Part shown: piece after piece, positions 8,879 to 18,695 of the stretch
How positions within the stretch are numbered: the stretch's first letter is position 1
How the letters are laid out: every line of letters begins with the position of its first letter
Assembly (NCBI GenBank): GCA_913776615.1
Contig: CAJYPK010000006.1
Span: 186,001-250,000, forward strand
Length of the DNA: 64,000 nucleotides
Direction of reading: 5' to 3'
Origin: an uncultured Hymenobacter sp.
GTDB lineage: Bacteria; Bacteroidota; Bacteroidia; Cytophagales; Hymenobacteraceae
Notes under the pieces: model-generated
Told to the model about the DNA's origin: nothing
Seen by the model: the letters and a program-made list of their open reading frames with translations, nothing else
The model's database searches: none
Translations under genes and position numbers: made by a program

Positions 8879-10000
8879 CTATTTGACCCTCAGCTTCTTC
8901 CCGAGCCGCAGGGTGCTCCCCAGCCCCGGATTCAGCCGCTTGAGCGTACTCACGCGCACCCCGTATCGATCCGCAATTTCCGACAAGGTATCACCCTGGC
9001 GAATCTTGTGCGTAGCCACTTGCCGGGCCGCCGTGGGCTCGCCCCGGCCACGGCTGCGGCTACCGCCTCGCCGCAAGGCCTGACTGTAGTAATTGAACAG
9101 CGCCGAGGTGATGGTAAACGTCTCGCCCCGCAGCTTATAGTCGGGGAAGTCATAGACGTACGTTGGGTTGATGGGATTACCCTCATAGCGTACCTCAAAG
9201 TGCAGGTGCGAGCCCGTGCTACGCCCCGTGCTCCCCCCTAGCCCAATTACCTGCCCGGCCCGTACGAAAGTACCCACCGGTACCAGCGACTTACTCAAGT
9301 GGCCGTACAGGGTCTCCAGGCCATTATAGTGGCGCACAAGCAGATAGTTACCATAGCCACCCCCGTCCCACTTACTGATGCGGATAACGCCGTCGAAGGC
9401 CGCCCGGACCGAATCACCAGTGTTTAAGTCCAAGTCAACCCCGAAATGCCAGCGCCCCCAGCGAAAAGTAAAGCCCGAGGTAATAGGCGTTTTCGTGAGC
9501 GGCATCTTGGCGAAGTGCTGACGCTGCGGATCCACGAGTTTCAGGGTCAGCGTATCGCGGATGCGGCGGCCATCCACCCGGTACGGGTTGATATTGTGCG
9601 TATCCCAGATGGCGTAATAGCCCGCCACCTTTACCCACGAGGAGTCGATGAGTACCTCGTCCGACATCTCCACGATCTCCTGCCCGCCCTCGTTGAGCGT
9701 CGTGGTGTCTTCACTCACGATGCTAAGTTGACGGGCGGGATTGAAAATTGACTTGGCAGCGTCCGAACGGTCGTCGGGCAGTTCCTCCGTCTCAATAATA
9801 GTGGTCGTGTCCGGCTTCACGTAGCGCATAGTGGGCGTACGAATCCGAAAAAAGTCCCGGTTGCGGGGCGTACCCGCCTTCGCCTTGGGCACGTGCGTCT
9901 TCTTGCGACGCTGCGCCTGCGCGGGGGCTGTGGTAGCCAGCCAGCAGGCCAGCACCAGGAAGAGCCCCGGCCAACGAAAAAAAAGCTTGTAGAAAGTCAA
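8879..10000 (-). CDS. M23-family metallopeptidase with C-terminal LysM domain
   Basis: A 373-residue exported murein hydrolase. A signal peptide ends near residue 29 (TTAPAQA). The M23 LytM-type domain spans about 190-290, with zinc ligands in HFGVDLDLNTGD and the HxH motif HLHFEV. A LysM peptidoglycan-binding repeat closes the protein (HKIRQGDTLSEIADRYGVRV, about 330-373). All expected metal ligands are visible, so it is probably an active endopeptidase rather than a degenerate activator. The start is TTG 10000, just before the signal peptide. It is monocistronic, between trxB and bshB1. Confidence 0.9.
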   Translation of the reverse strand: MTFYKLFFRWPGLFLVLACWLATTAPAQAQRRKKTHVPKAKAGTPRNRDFFRIRTPTMRYVKPDTTTIIETEELPDDRSDAAKSIFNPARQLSIVSEDTTTLNEGGQEIVEMSDEVLIDSSWVKVAGYYAIWDTHNINPYRVDGRRIRDTLTLKLVDPQRQHFAKMPLTKTPITSGFTFRWGRWHFGVDLDLNTGDSVRAAFDGVIRISKWDGGGYGNYLLVRHYNGLETLYGHLSKSLVPVGTFVRAGQVIGLGGSTGRSTGSHLHFEVRYEGNPINPTYVYDFPDYKLRGETFTITSALFNYYSQALRRGGSRSRGRGEPTAARQVATHKIRQGDTLSEIADRYGVRVSTLKRLNPGLGSTLRLGKKLRVK

Positions 10001-10103
10001 TCTCAGCCTAAAATAGCAGCCGTGACCTAAGAATTAGGCCACGGCTGCGTGGTTTACGGAATATGGTCGCCGGTTAGTCCAGCCGGCTGCATCCGACAAG
10101 TTT

Positions 10104-11033
10104 TCAGCCGTGCAGACCCGCCAGGTAGCGCTCGGCATCGAGCGCGGCCATGCAGCCCGAGCCGGCGGCGGTTACGGCCTGGCGATAGGTGTAGTCCTGC
10201 ACGTCGCCGCAGGCGAACACGCCATCCACGTTCGTTTTAGCCGAGCCGGGGATGGTTTTGAGGTAGCCCTGCTCGTCGTGGTGCAGGTAGTCCTGAAAGA
10301 TTTTGGAATTGGGCTCGTGACCAATCGCCACGAAGAATCCATGAACGGGGATTTCGCGCGTTTCGTGCGTTACCAGGTTCTTCACGCGCACACCTTCCAC
10401 GGCGTGCTCGCCCAGAATCTCGTCGGTAACCGTGTCGAACAGCACCTCAATCTTGGGGTTATCGAGCACGCGCTTCTGCATAATTTTCGAGGCCCGCATG
10501 GCGTCCTTGCGCACCAGCATGTACACTTTCGAGCACAGGTTGGCGAGGTAATTGGCTTCCTCGGCCGCCGTGTCGCCCGCGCCCACGATGGCCACTTCCT
10601 TGCCCCGGTAGAAGAAGCCGTCGCACACCGCGCAAGCCGATACGCCCGAGCCGTTGAGGCGAGCTTCCGAAGGCAGCCCCAACCACTTGGCCGACGCGCC
10701 AGTGGCGATAATCACCGCATCGGCCGTCAGCTCGATAGTTTCATCAATGGTCACCTTGTGCGGCTGACCCGAGAAATCCACTTTGGTCGCAATACCGTAA
10801 CGAATATCAGTCCCAAAACGCTCGGCCTGCTTCTTGAGGTCTTCCATCATTTCCGGTCCCATCACCCCGTCGGGGTAGCCCGGAAAATTCTCCACGTCGT
10901 TGGTAATCGTGAGCTGACCGCCGGGCTGCAAGCCCATGTACATCACCGGCTTCAAGCCGGCGCGCGCAGCGTAGATGGCGGCCGTATAACCCGCCGGGCC
11001 CGATCCAATAATCAGGCAGTGAATATGTTCCAT
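10104..11033 (-). CDS. trxB: thioredoxin-disulfide reductase
   Basis: A 309-residue cytoplasmic flavoenzyme using NADPH to reduce thioredoxin. The FAD-binding GSGPAG motif is at residues 10-15, the redox-active CAVC at 134-137, the NADPH-binding GAGDTAAEEA motif in the second Rossmann domain, and the C-terminal FACGDVQDYTYRQA flavin-binding motif is intact. Length is normal. The ATG at 11033 is immediately preceded by a 23-bp inverted repeat and, beyond that, by the rpoD terminator, so the trxB promoter would have to lie within or very near that repeat. Confidence 0.97.
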   Translation of the reverse strand: MEHIHCLIIGSGPAGYTAAIYAARAGLKPVMYMGLQPGGQLTITNDVENFPGYPDGVMGPEMMEDLKKQAERFGTDIRYGIATKVDFSGQPHKVTIDETIELTADAVIIATGASAKWLGLPSEARLNGSGVSACAVCDGFFYRGKEVAIVGAGDTAAEEANYLANLCSKVYMLVRKDAMRASKIMQKRVLDNPKIEVLFDTVTDEILGEHAVEGVRVKNLVTHETREIPVHGFFVAIGHEPNSKIFQDYLHHDEQGYLKTIPGSAKTNVDGVFACGDVQDYTYRQAVTAAGSGCMAALDAERYLAGLHG

Positions 11034-11034
11034 G

Positions 11035-11109
11035 TGTAGGGTAAGCTTTAGCTTGCCTTTTCGTAATTCAGAATCGTAGAAAACAGGGCAAGCTAAAGCT
11101 TACCCTACA
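11035..11109. repeat. perfect 23-bp inverted repeat between rpoD and trxB
   Basis: Arms 11035-11057 and 11087-11109 are perfect complements (TGTAGGGTAAGCTTTAGCTT and three more bases) with a 29-base spacer. The element sits one base from the trxB ATG. The same core GTAAGCTTTAGCTTGC recurs in the repeat at 42121-42226, so this is a dispersed family. Confidence 0.85.
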
Positions 11110-11110
11110 A

Positions 11111-11138
11111 AAAACCCCAACCTCACGGTCGGGGTTTT
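11111..11138 (-). terminator. intrinsic terminator of rpoD
   Basis: A 12-bp stem (11111-11122 with 11127-11138, one G-U pair) with a 4-base loop and A/T flanks, 23 bases past the rpoD stop on the minus strand. Confidence 0.85.
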
Positions 11139-11161
11139 CAGGTAGCAAATTTAAGTAAAAA

Positions 11162-12025
11162 TTAGCCCAGGTAAGGTTTCAGCGCCTTCGAGCGCGAAGT
11201 GTGGCGCAGACGACGGATGGCTTTTTCCTTGATCTGCCGCACCCGCTCGCGGGTCAGGTTGAATTTCTCGCCAATCTCTTCCAGCGTGAGGGCGGCCTCG
11301 CCGTTCAGCCCGAAGTAGAGCGTGATAACGTCGGCTTCGCGCTTGGTTAGGGTCGAGAGGGCGCGCTGTACTTCCTTGCGCAGCGAGTCGTTCATCAGGC
11401 CCGAGTCGGGCGTTTCTTCGTCCTCGTTTTCGAGCACGTCGAGCAGGCGGTTTTCCTCGCCCTGTACAAACGGCGCGTCCACAGACACGTGGCGACCCGA
11501 TATTTTCAGGGTATCAACGACTTCCGAAGTCGTGAGTTCAAGTACTTCGGCAATTTCCTCGGGCGAGGGCTCCCGCTCGAATTTCTGCTCCAGCTCCGAG
11601 AACGACTTACTGATTTTGTTCAGCGAGCCTACTCGATTCAGGGGCAGACGCACGATACGGCTTTGCTCGGCCAGGGCTTGCAAGATGCTCTGGCGAATCC
11701 ACCATACGGCGTAGGAAATGAATTTAAAGCCCCGGGTTTCGTCAAAGCGCTTGGCGGCTTTGATGAGGCCCAGGTTGCCCTCGTTGATGAGGTCACCCAG
11801 GCTAAGACCTTGATTCTGATACTGCTTGGCCACCGATACCACGAAGCGCAGGTTGGCTTTGGTCAGTTTTTCGAGCGCTTTCTGGTCCCCGTCGCGGATG
11901 CGCTGCGCCAGCGTCACCTCCTCGTCGGGCGTCAGCAGGTCCACTTTACCAATTTCCTGGAGATATTTATCCAGGGATTGGCTTTCGCGGTTGGTAATCT
12001 GCTTGCTGATTTTTAGCTGTCTCAT
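11162..12025 (-). CDS. rpoD: primary (housekeeping) RNA polymerase sigma factor
   Basis: A 287-residue group 1 sigma factor of the short Bacteroidota type, lacking the long region 1.1 and the spacer of the E. coli protein. Visible regions: 1.2 ([20 protein letters not shown]), 2 with [38 protein letters not shown] and [14 protein letters not shown], region 3, and sigma-4 with [20 protein letters not shown]. It recognises the TTG/TAnnTTTG promoters seen elsewhere in the window. Start ATG 12025. Transcribed alone, between trxB and pnp. Confidence 0.96.
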   Translation of the reverse strand: MRQLKISKQITNRESQSLDKYLQEIGKVDLLTPDEEVTLAQRIRDGDQKALEKLTKANLRFVVSVAKQYQNQGLSLGDLINEGNLGLIKAAKRFDETRGFKFISYAVWWIRQSILQALAEQSRIVRLPLNRVGSLNKISKSFSELEQKFEREPSPEEIAEVLELTTSEVVDTLKISGRHVSVDAPFVQGEENRLLDVLENEDEETPDSGLMNDSLRKEVQRALSTLTKREADVITLYFGLNGEAALTLEEIGEKFNLTRERVRQIKEKAIRRLRHTSRSKALKPYLG

Positions 12026-12161
12026 CGGTAACGGCGCTAACTAGGTAGTTCTAAAGAAGTTATTCGGAATAGTAGTGGGGTGGCTTGGCCGGTGCCAGTA
12101 CAACCGAAAGCAACAAGGCAATGCGTGCTAAAGTTCTTTTCGGCTGATGGTGAAGCGCTAA

Positions 12162-12236
12162 GGAAGCCAGAAAGTGGACAGTTAAATTAAGCAGAACAGT
12201 TCCCGCCGCACCCTAACTTTTTACTTTCTGGCTTCC
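12162..12236. repeat. inverted repeat, 14-bp perfect arms
   Basis: GGAAGCCAGAAAGT (12162-12175) is perfectly complementary to 12223-12236, with a 47-base interior. It lies just downstream of the pnp stop and upstream of rpoD on the minus strand. There is no strong U-tract, so it is weak as an intrinsic terminator. Confidence 0.6.
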
Positions 12237-12256
12237 CGCTGGTCATTGCGCAAAAA

Positions 12257-14395
12257 TTACGCCTGCTTTTCGAGCAGCACCTTGCGCGAGAGGCGGTATT
12301 TACCGGTTTTTTTATCGATATCGACCAGCTTCACATCGATTTCCTGGCCCACCTCGAGAACTCCGTCGAGCGAGGCAATCCGCTCGTGGGTTACTTCCGA
12401 AATGTGCAGCAGGCCGTCCTTGCCGGGCATAATCTCGACGAAGGCCCCGTAGGGCTGGATGCTGCGCACCTTGCCTTTGTAGGTTTCGCCGACTTCGGGC
12501 TGGGCCGCGATGGCGCGGATGCGCTGGATAGCGCCGTCCATGTCCTCTTTGTTGGAGGCGTAGATGCTCACGTGACCCTTCTCGTCCTTCTCCTCGATAA
12601 TCACCGTGGCGTTGGTGTCTTTCTGGATCTGCTGGATAACTTTGCCGCCCGGCCCGATTACGGCACCGATGAACTCTTTGTCGATCAGCATCTTGTGCGA
12701 GCGCGGCGTGTGCGCCTTCAGGTCGGGGGCCGGGGCGGCGATGGTCTTGGCCATCTCGCGCAGGATGTGCAGGCGACCTTCGCGGGCCTGGTGCAGGGCG
12801 GCGGTCAGAATCTCGTTGCTCAGGCCCTGGATTTTGATGTCCATCTGGCAGGCGCAGATACCCTTCTCCGTACCGGTTACCTTGAAGTCCATGTCGCCGA
12901 GGTGATCCTCGTCGCCGAGAATGTCCGACAGCACGGCGTACTCACCGGTTTCCTTATCTTGCACGAGACCCATGGCGATGCCCGCCACGGCGGCGCGCAC
13001 TTTCACGCCGGCATCCATCAGGGCCAGCGAGCCGGCGCAGACGGTCGCCATCGAGCTAGAACCGTTCGATTCCAGAATGTCCGACACAATGCGGATGGTG
13101 TAGGGGTTTTCCTCGTCGGGCGGCAGTACGCGCTTGAGCGAGCGAGCGGCCAGGTTGCCGTGGCCGATTTCGCGGCGGCCAGCGCCGCGGTTGGGCTTCA
13201 CCTCGCCAGTCGAGAAACCGGGGAAGTTGTAGTGCAGCATGAATTTCGAGAAGCCCTTGGTCAGCGGCTGGTCGATGATCTGCTCGTCGAGCTTGGTGCC
13301 GAGCGTGGCAGTGGTCAGGCTCTGGGTTTCGCCGCGGGTGAAGATAGCCGAGCCGTGGGCACCGGGCAGGTAGTTGATTTCCGACCAGATGGGGCGGATC
13401 TCGGTGAGCTGACGGCCGTCGAGGCGCACGCGCTCCTTCACCATCATGTCGCGGATAGCCTTCTTCTCGGCCGACGAATAATAGCGGCTGAACTGCTTCA
13501 TGTCCAGCTCGGGCTGCTCGGCCACGAGCTTGTCCAGGAACGCCTTTTTCACGCCCGAGAAGCCCTCCTTGCGGCCGGCCTTGCTCGTGTTGCCCGAGCG
13601 GGCCACGTCGTAAGCACCCTGGTAGATGCCTTCCTGAATGAGTTGCTTCAGCGCGTCGTTCTCTTCATACTTGGGATACTCGCGGGGCTGCGACTCCGGC
13701 GTGCGGCCCACGGCCAACGCCAGCTCTTTTTGCAGCTCTACCTGGGCCTTAATAGCTTCGTGGGCGAAGGCAATGGCGGCAACCATTTCTTCCTCGCTCA
13801 CTTCGTCCATCTCGCCTTCCACCATGGCTACCGAGTCGCCGGTGGCACCCACGATGAGGTCCATGTCGGCGCGGGCCAGGTCGCTGGTTTTGGGGTTAAT
13901 CTGGAACTGACCGTCGATGCGGGCCACGCGCACTTCCGATATCGGGCCGGCAAACGGGATGTCCGAAATCGATAGGGCGGCCGAGGCGGCCAGGGCGGCC
14001 AGGGCGTCGGGCTGTACTTCCTTATCGGCCGAGATGAGGGTAATCATTACCTGCACCTCGTAGTGGTAGTCTTTGGGGAACATGGGCCGCAGGATGCGGT
14101 CCACGAGGCGACAAATCAGGATTTCGTAGTCGCTCAGGCGGCCTTCGCGGCGCTGAAACGAGCCGGGAATCTTACCGGCCGAGCCGAATTTTTCTTGGTA
14201 ATCTACCGACAGCGGCAAAAAGTCAACGCCTTCGCGCTGGCTGGGGGCCGATACGACGGTGGCCAGCAGCATGGTGTCGCCGAGACGCACCACTACGGCG
14301 CCGTCGGCAAACTTGGCCAGCTTGCCGGTTTCAATGGAAATCTGACGGCCGTCGGGCAGCGCCAGGGTTTTGGTAATCGCGTGGGGAGCGGGCAT
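12257..14395 (-). CDS. pnp: polyribonucleotide nucleotidyltransferase (PNPase)
   Basis: A 712-residue 3'-5' phosphorolytic exoribonuclease of the RNA degradation machinery. Two RNase PH-type domains are separated by a helical linker, followed by a KH domain ([20 protein letters not shown]) and a C-terminal S1 domain ([20 protein letters not shown]). The catalytic segment around [20 protein letters not shown] is intact. The frame is open 30 codons upstream, but ATG 14395 ([20 protein letters not shown]) matches the family N-terminus. rpsO lies upstream on the same strand, the common rpsO-pnp arrangement, but with a terminator in between. Confidence 0.97.
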   Translation of the reverse strand: MPAPHAITKTLALPDGRQISIETGKLAKFADGAVVVRLGDTMLLATVVSAPSQREGVDFLPLSVDYQEKFGSAGKIPGSFQRREGRLSDYEILICRLVDRILRPMFPKDYHYEVQVMITLISADKEVQPDALAALAASAALSISDIPFAGPISEVRVARIDGQFQINPKTSDLARADMDLIVGATGDSVAMVEGEMDEVSEEEMVAAIAFAHEAIKAQVELQKELALAVGRTPESQPREYPKYEENDALKQLIQEGIYQGAYDVARSGNTSKAGRKEGFSGVKKAFLDKLVAEQPELDMKQFSRYYSSAEKKAIRDMMVKERVRLDGRQLTEIRPIWSEINYLPGAHGSAIFTRGETQSLTTATLGTKLDEQIIDQPLTKGFSKFMLHYNFPGFSTGEVKPNRGAGRREIGHGNLAARSLKRVLPPDEENPYTIRIVSDILESNGSSSMATVCAGSLALMDAGVKVRAAVAGIAMGLVQDKETGEYAVLSDILGDEDHLGDMDFKVTGTEKGICACQMDIKIQGLSNEILTAALHQAREGRLHILREMAKTIAAPAPDLKAHTPRSHKMLIDKEFIGAVIGPGGKVIQQIQKDTNATVIIEEKDEKGHVSIYASNKEDMDGAIQRIRAIAAQPEVGETYKGKVRSIQPYGAFVEIMPGKDGLLHISEVTHERIASLDGVLEVGQEIDVKLVDIDKKTGKYRLSRKVLLEKQA

Positions 14396-14428
14396 TTGAG
14401 GAAATTGGACTAGAGACAATAGACACCA

Positions 14429-14518
14429 GACATGAGAAGTATATACGGGCACCCCGCTTCGGCAGCGGCGGGTGCGGGCTCGCAAGCCTCCCCGGCCGTC
14501 TGGCTAACGTCTCATGTC
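14429..14518. repeat. short inverted repeat between rpsO and pnp
   Basis: GACATGAGA (14429-14437) and TCTCATGTC (14510-14518) pair perfectly across about 70 bases, which also hold a GC-rich inner hairpin. It lies in the leader of pnp, just upstream of its start. It shares the ACATGAGA core with the repeat at 39811-39889. Confidence 0.45.
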
Positions 14519-14540
14519 CAAGCAAAGCAGACAATGGGCA

Positions 14541-14583
14541 AAAAAAAGAGTAGGGAACCCTCGCACGGAAGGCTCCCTACTCT
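14541..14583 (-). terminator. intrinsic terminator of rpsO
   Basis: A 13-bp stem with one mismatch (14547-14559 with 14571-14583) is followed on the minus strand by about eight T residues. It lies 13 bases after the rpsO stop and separates rpsO from pnp. Confidence 0.85.
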
Positions 14584-14595
14584 CAGCAGCTGGGA

Positions 14596-14871
14596 TTATT
14601 TACGGATACCCAACTCCTTGATAATCGCACGGTAGCGGTTGATGTCGCGGTGCTGAAGATAATCCAGCATGCGGCGGCGCTTACCTACCAGTTTCAGCAG
14701 GCCCAGGCGGGTGCTGTGGTCTTTCTTATTGGTCTTCAGGTGCTCGGTGAGGTGCTGAATGCGGTGCGTGAACAGCGCAATTTGCGACTCGGCCGAACCA
14801 GTATCGGTATTTACTTTCTGAAGGCTGTTTTTTTCGAAGATAGCCTGTTTGGCTTCGGTCGAGAGTTTCAT
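14596..14871 (-). CDS. rpsO: 30S ribosomal protein S15
   Basis: A 91-residue ribosomal protein that binds 16S rRNA and helps nucleate the platform of the small subunit. The sequence shows the S15 signature region [20 protein letters not shown] and the C-terminal [22 protein letters not shown] 14871 ([12 protein letters not shown]) gives the normal length; the frame is open upstream, but that is the 5' leader. A consensus promoter lies 70-100 bases upstream and the leader carries a small hairpin. Confidence 0.97.
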   Translation of the reverse strand: MKLSTEAKQAIFEKNSLQKVNTDTGSAESQIALFTHRIQHLTEHLKTNKKDHSTRLGLLKLVGKRRRMLDYLQHRDINRYRAIIKELGIRK

Positions 14872-14922
14872 CGGCAGATAGGGAGAACCCGTCTTGGATT
14901 GATAAATAAGAGAAAATGCGGA

Positions 14923-14974
14923 CCCCGCAACTCGGGGCGGGTGCAAAGGTACGCATTTAAGCTCAGAATGACAA
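14923..14974 (-). promoter_or_regulatory. rpsO promoter and 5' leader hairpin
   Basis: On the minus strand TTG (14974-14972), a 20-base spacer and TACCTTTG (14951-14944) fit the Bacteroidota primary-sigma consensus exactly. Transcription would begin near 14938, giving a leader of about 66 nt. The first bases would form the hairpin CCCCGAGTTGCGGGG (14937-14923). In E. coli S15 represses its own mRNA through leader structure; a similar role here is possible but unproven. Confidence 0.8.
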
Positions 14975-14977
14975 GGA

Positions 14978-16423
14978 TTAATCCGTTATCGGCGTGGCCA
15001 GCCGCCGCAGGCGTGGAAAACCGGGTAATCGCTGGGCCAGCCGCCGCCAAAAATCCATTTCCAGCAAACCCGAATCGTTGTAGGCCTGGTACAGGAAGAA
15101 CATCCCAAACGGAAATAATATACTGTTAGACAACCACATGCCTACTCCTACCGGCAGCACGAAGTCGCGGCCGTATTTCGATCCCATCGTGTCGAAGACG
15201 TAGAAGATTATGAAGAACAAAATGGACACCAGGATGGGTACCCCTAGCCCACCCTTCTTGATAATGGCGCCGAGCGGTGCCCCGATGAGGAACATCAGCA
15301 GTACGGCCGTCGACTGCGTGTATTTGCGGTATACCTCAATGCGATACTCGGCCGATTCGCGCGCGACCTCGTACAGGCGCTGCGAGGAGGAAACGATAAA
15401 CGAATTGACGTTGCGGGCCCGGTTGAGCGCCTGCTCTACCTGCGGGGAGGCGAGCGGCACGAGGCGGGTGGCGGGCACTTGCCACTTGGCGAGCTTACGA
15501 TTTTGGGCGCGGCCGGTGGTATCGAGTCGCAAATACGTGTAGTAGCCGCCCAGGCGCGCCGAGAGTGTTTTGCGCTCACGGTTCAGCACCTTCTGCATCG
15601 AGTCAGTACTATGATGCAGCTGCTTGATGTTAAGCATCATGCGATTCTGCTGAAACAGTTCTTTCTTCGTCTTCCCAAGGTCAAACGAAGCCAGCGAGAA
15701 CGTGATCATGTTGCGCTTGAAGCCCTCGCGTACAAAGGAAGCGTTGGAGCGATTCTGGGCGTCGGGCTGCTCTACGTAGGTATGGCCCCGAAATAGCTCC
15801 AGCCCCAAGTACTGCCCGCCGAAACGGGTAAACATGCGGCCCGAATCGGCAAGCATTACGGTGGCGTTACCGCTTTTTTGAGTGTGGTCGTAGATCATGA
15901 CACCCATCAGGATGTCTTTATCCTTCCCCACCTTGCGGTCAACTTTAATGGTGTAACCGGGAATCCCGTTGTAGAAGACGCCCGGGCGGATGTCGAGGGC
16001 CAGCTTTTTCTGACGCACGTCCCACAACAAGCTATAGGCGTTCAGGTTGGCCCGGGGCACGATGCGCTCGTTGAACCAGAAAGCCGTGAAGGCCAGCCCC
16101 AGGCTCACCAGCCACACCGGCCGCAGAATGCGCGTGAGGGCGATTCCCGAAGCTTTGATGGCCGTCAGCTCGTGGTGTTCGCCCAGGTTGCCGTAGGTCA
16201 TGAGCGAGGAGAGCAGCACAGCCAGCGGCAGCGAGATGGGCACAATGAGAATGCTGAAGAAGAACAGCAGTTGCAGCAGCACGCCCGTACCCAAATCTTT
16301 GCCCACAATGTCGTCGAGATATTTGAGCAGCGTGTGCGTGAGCAGAATAAACTCTACTACTGCAAACGTGAGCAGAAATGGCCCGGCAAAGGCCTTCAGG
16401 ATAAGCTTGTCTAATTTTTTCAC
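14978..16423 (-). CDS. LptF/LptG-family lipopolysaccharide export permease
   Basis: A 481-residue inner-membrane protein of the YjgP/YjgQ family, a permease subunit of the Lpt machine that extracts LPS. The N-terminus [20 protein letters not shown] and membrane segment [20 protein letters not shown] are typical. Several N-terminal spans, a long periplasmic beta-jellyroll region (about 130-370) and C-terminal spans beginning near [20 protein letters not shown] complete the family plan. Which of LptF and LptG it represents cannot be decided. The only other gene near it on this strand is the START-like gene 79 bases upstream, which may be cotranscribed. The rpsO promoter begins only four bases beyond its stop. 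Confidence 0.9.
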   Translation of the reverse strand: MKKLDKLILKAFAGPFLLTFAVVEFILLTHTLLKYLDDIVGKDLGTGVLLQLLFFFSILIVPISLPLAVLLSSLMTYGNLGEHHELTAIKASGIALTRILRPVWLVSLGLAFTAFWFNERIVPRANLNAYSLLWDVRQKKLALDIRPGVFYNGIPGYTIKVDRKVGKDKDILMGVMIYDHTQKSGNATVMLADSGRMFTRFGGQYLGLELFRGHTYVEQPDAQNRSNASFVREGFKRNMITFSLASFDLGKTKKELFQQNRMMLNIKQLHHSTDSMQKVLNRERKTLSARLGGYYTYLRLDTTGRAQNRKLAKWQVPATRLVPLASPQVEQALNRARNVNSFIVSSSQRLYEVARESAEYRIEVYRKYTQSTAVLLMFLIGAPLGAIIKKGGLGVPILVSILFFIIFYVFDTMGSKYGRDFVLPVGVGMWLSNSILFPFGMFFLYQAYNDSGLLEMDFWRRLAQRLPGFPRLRRLATPITD

Positions 16424-16502
16424 AATTGCAGCATACTGCGCGGGCTTCGCTCCCGTCGCTTATTTTTTCAACGCCGAGTCTGCGCTTCTAGTGCGGCCCC
16501 GG

Positions 16503-16916
16503 CTAGCCACCTACTTGGTCACGTAGCTTACCCACCAGCCCAGCCCACAGCTCGTGCTGCTCCTGGAGGTCGGTATAATCGGAGTAGTCGGTTACCCGCA
16601 AAAATACTTCATCGGTGATGCGCGACGCCTCCAGCGTAAAGTCAAGGTAGCTGGCATCGGGCACGAGGCACTTCTGCTCGTCCAAAAACACGTAGCGGAT
16701 GCTGCGACCCGGCCGCTGGGCGGCGATTTCGGCAAAGTGACTTTGTTTATCCCACACCATGTCCATACGCTGGTCAGGGTCAAGCCGCACGTCGTCGCAA
16801 AACCACTGCGCCAGGCCCGGGGCCGAGGCGATGTAAGGGAAAAGTATTTTAAGTGAGGCATTTATCGAGTATTCCATCTCGAAGCGCTGCTTGGCGCTGG
16901 TGGCGGGCATGGCCAT
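16503..16916 (-). CDS. START-like domain protein of Bacteroidota
   Basis: A 137-residue cytoplasmic protein of the START-like/AHSA1-related fold widespread in Bacteroidota. The helix-grip pattern is visible: an N-terminal strand (RFEMEYSINASLKILFPYIA), the segment APGLAQWFCDDVRLD resembling the family's ligand-cavity region, alternating strands, and a long C-terminal helix (EQHELWAGLVGKLRDQV). Ligand and role are unknown. ATG 16916 or the second ATG two codons later are both possible. It precedes the Lpt permease gene on the same strand. Confidence 0.75.
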   Translation of the reverse strand: MAMPATSAKQRFEMEYSINASLKILFPYIASAPGLAQWFCDDVRLDPDQRMDMVWDKQSHFAEIAAQRPGRSIRYVFLDEQKCLVPDASYLDFTLEASRITDEVFLRVTDYSDYTDLQEQHELWAGLVGKLRDQVGG

Positions 16917-16996
16917 AAGTAGAAGAAGTGAGGCCCAACACCAACCACGAAAAGTGGCTCTGCGGGCAGGAAAACAAGTATTTTTTAAATCAACGC

Positions 16997-17026
16997 TTGC
17001 AAAAATGATTTTTCTCAGTACCTTTG
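16997..17026 (+). promoter_or_regulatory. promoter of tRNA-Met
   Basis: TTG (16997-16999), a 19-base spacer and TACCTTTG (17019-17026) match the Bacteroidota promoter consensus. The predicted start near 17033 is about 13 bases before the mature tRNA 5' end. It is nearly identical in its -7 element to the rpsO promoter. Confidence 0.85.
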
Positions 17027-17045
17027 CACTCCCAATCCACCAACT

Positions 17046-17119
17046 GGCGGGGTAGCTCAGTTGGTTAGAGCACAGGATTCATAACCCTGAGGTCACGAGT
17101 TCAACTCTCGTCCCCGCTA
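17046..17119 (+). tRNA. tRNA-Met (anticodon CAT)
   Basis: A full cloverleaf can be drawn: acceptor GGCGGGG (17046-17052) pairs with CCCCGCT (17112-17118, one G-U), D arm GCTC...GAGC, anticodon stem-loop CAGGATTCATAACCCTG with CAT, T arm ACGAG TTCAACT CTCGT, and discriminator A at 17119. CCA is not encoded. The overall pattern matches elongator tRNA-Met better than tRNA-Ile2(CAT). A terminator follows at once, and an integrase remnant lies just downstream. Confidence 0.93.
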
Positions 17120-17124
17120 CATCT

Positions 17125-17162
17125 AAAACCCGCATTAGCAGCCAGCTAATGCGGGTTTTTTT
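17125..17162 (+). terminator. intrinsic terminator of the tRNA gene
   Basis: A perfect 15-bp stem (17125-17139 with 17145-17159) with a 5-base loop runs into a T tract ending at 17162. Confidence 0.9.
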
Positions 17163-17227
17163 ATGTCCGTAATTTTTTATCACAAAATTTCCACAAGGCT
17201 CACTCGCACGACTACCCGAGCAAAGAC

Positions 17228-18328
17228 CGAGACTCTTTGAGGCGAACGGCGATTTGTCTAAACGGTGGGGCATTGACTTCAAGGTTTGGGATACTGGTAC
17301 ACAGCGGTATGTGCGTAAGCAAGATACCAGCCTGAATAAGTGTCGTACCTTGAATGAACGGCAGTAACAAGCCCGCCGGAAACTACGCGAACGTACAAAA
17401 CTTTTATCGGAGGGGTACGCGCCGGACACCACCCCTGCTAGTGGCACTGGGGTGCCTTGCCATCCTACCCTACTGGATGCAGTAAAGCTAATTACGGAGC
17501 GCAAACTAGCAAGCGGTCGTAAACCCAAAAGCTACTCGTGTCGGCTGACAAAGAGAAGCTATTCCCCTCGCTGATCAATGCTGTGCTCGAACACATGCGC
17601 CTCTCGAACTTACTGGCTTTCCTCGACAATTCGATACCCCGGGGCATGTAAGCCAAAAAGTACAACGGCTATCGGGATACGTTGTCGGCCGGGTTCAACT
17701 ATTTCTTGAAATCGGAGGCCGTGAGCCGTAACCCGATGCGGGGTGTAGATAGGCGTAAGGTCGTGGCTAGCGACCAGCACCAACCCTACACCGATACCCA
17801 GCGCCAGGCCGTGCGCGACGAGATAGCACGGCGGGGCGACGCCCAGTTGCAGCTCTTCCTTTCCTTTATTTATTACTGCTTCGTGCGTATCGGTAGCGAG
17901 CTACGGCTGCTGCGCGTGGGCGACCTGCTGGCCCAGACTGTACGAGTGCCAGGCACCCGGGCCAAAAACGACAAGGCCGAACACGTAGCCATACCTCGCC
18001 AACTGGCTGCCCTCATCGAAGAACACGGCCTACACTCCTACCCTGCAGACTTCTATGTGTTCACCAAAACCGGTAAACCGGGGCCGGTGCCTGTGGGAAA
18101 AAATTGGTTTGCCAAACGACACCGGGCCGTACTGGCGGCGGTGGGCAACCACTCTTTGAATATAGTTCCAAGCACATCGGGGCGATAAACCTCTACCTGA
18201 CCACCCGGGATATTGAGCTAGTGCACCGCCAATGCCAGCACCAACACGCAGGCATTAAGTATATAGAATTATGTAAGCTGAGCACAGTGCGCGATGGGAA
18301 CTGCCTCGACCTCATGTCCGACCTTTAG
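17228..18328 (+). pseudogene. decayed tyrosine recombinase (phage-type integrase)
   Basis: Pieces of one integrase lie in order across several frames. The N-terminal arm-binding part (RWGIDFKVWDTGTQRYVRKQ) is stopped by TAA 17365-17367 and continues as QARRKLRERTKLLSEGYAPD. The frame changes near 17520-17550 to ADKEKLFPSLINAVLEHMRL, then TAA 17649-17651, then the SAM-like and catalytic part (NGYRDTLSAGFNYFLKSEAV; FIYYCFVRIGSELRLLRVGD with the box I arginine). A final frame change near 18150 leads to YSSKHIGAINLYLTTRDIEL and HRQCQHQHAGIKYI, the box II and tyrosine region. At least two stops and two frameshifts make it non-functional. Its place about 110 bases 3' of a tRNA gene, in the same direction, is classic for an integrated element. 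Confidence 0.85.
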
Positions 18329-18395
18329 TTATCATTTGGAACTTGTACTTTATCTTTCTGAGTTTGCAAGCATAACTATTTTATAATTACCTACC

Positions 18396-18695
18396 ATGAA
18401 TAAGACTGAGTTCAATATGCTAGTTAATGACCTAATTCTAGAAGCAGAATCAATTCCATTTGATGATTATGCAGCGGCAGCGTACGTGATAAGCAAATTT
18501 GAAAGATTTTTTGGCATGCATCATGAATACTTCTACAGTCAATACATTACTGAGAGCACTGGAATCATTTTAGCAGACTTCGAGCAAATGCGAAGGGCCA
18601 AGTCGTACACAGATAAATCTCAATACTATCTGAGAGGTAAGAGGGCTTTAATACATGATATGACTGTGATGAAGCAAAACAGAGTGCCTCAATAA
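18396..18695 (+). CDS. small AT-rich hypothetical protein
   Basis: A 99-residue acidic-to-neutral, probably helical protein beginning MNKTEFNMLVNDLILEAES. I recognise no family or motif. Its DNA is clearly AT-richer than the surrounding genes and uses A/T-ending codons (AAT, GAA, TTT), unlike the GC-rich neighbours. It follows the integrase remnant within the tRNA-linked island, so it is probably cargo left from that element. No membrane span or signal peptide is visible. Confidence 0.55.
   Translation: MNKTEFNMLVNDLILEAESIPFDDYAAAAYVISKFERFFGMHHEYFYSQYITESTGIILADFEQMRRAKSYTDKSQYYLRGKRALIHDMTVMKQNRVPQ

Noticed and set aside
17046..17119. tRNA-Ile2 (CAT read as lysidine) instead of tRNA-Met
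   Set aside because: The GGC...GTAGCTCAGTTGGTTAGAGC body and anticodon-stem context fit elongator tRNA-Met better; without a covariance model a small doubt remains.
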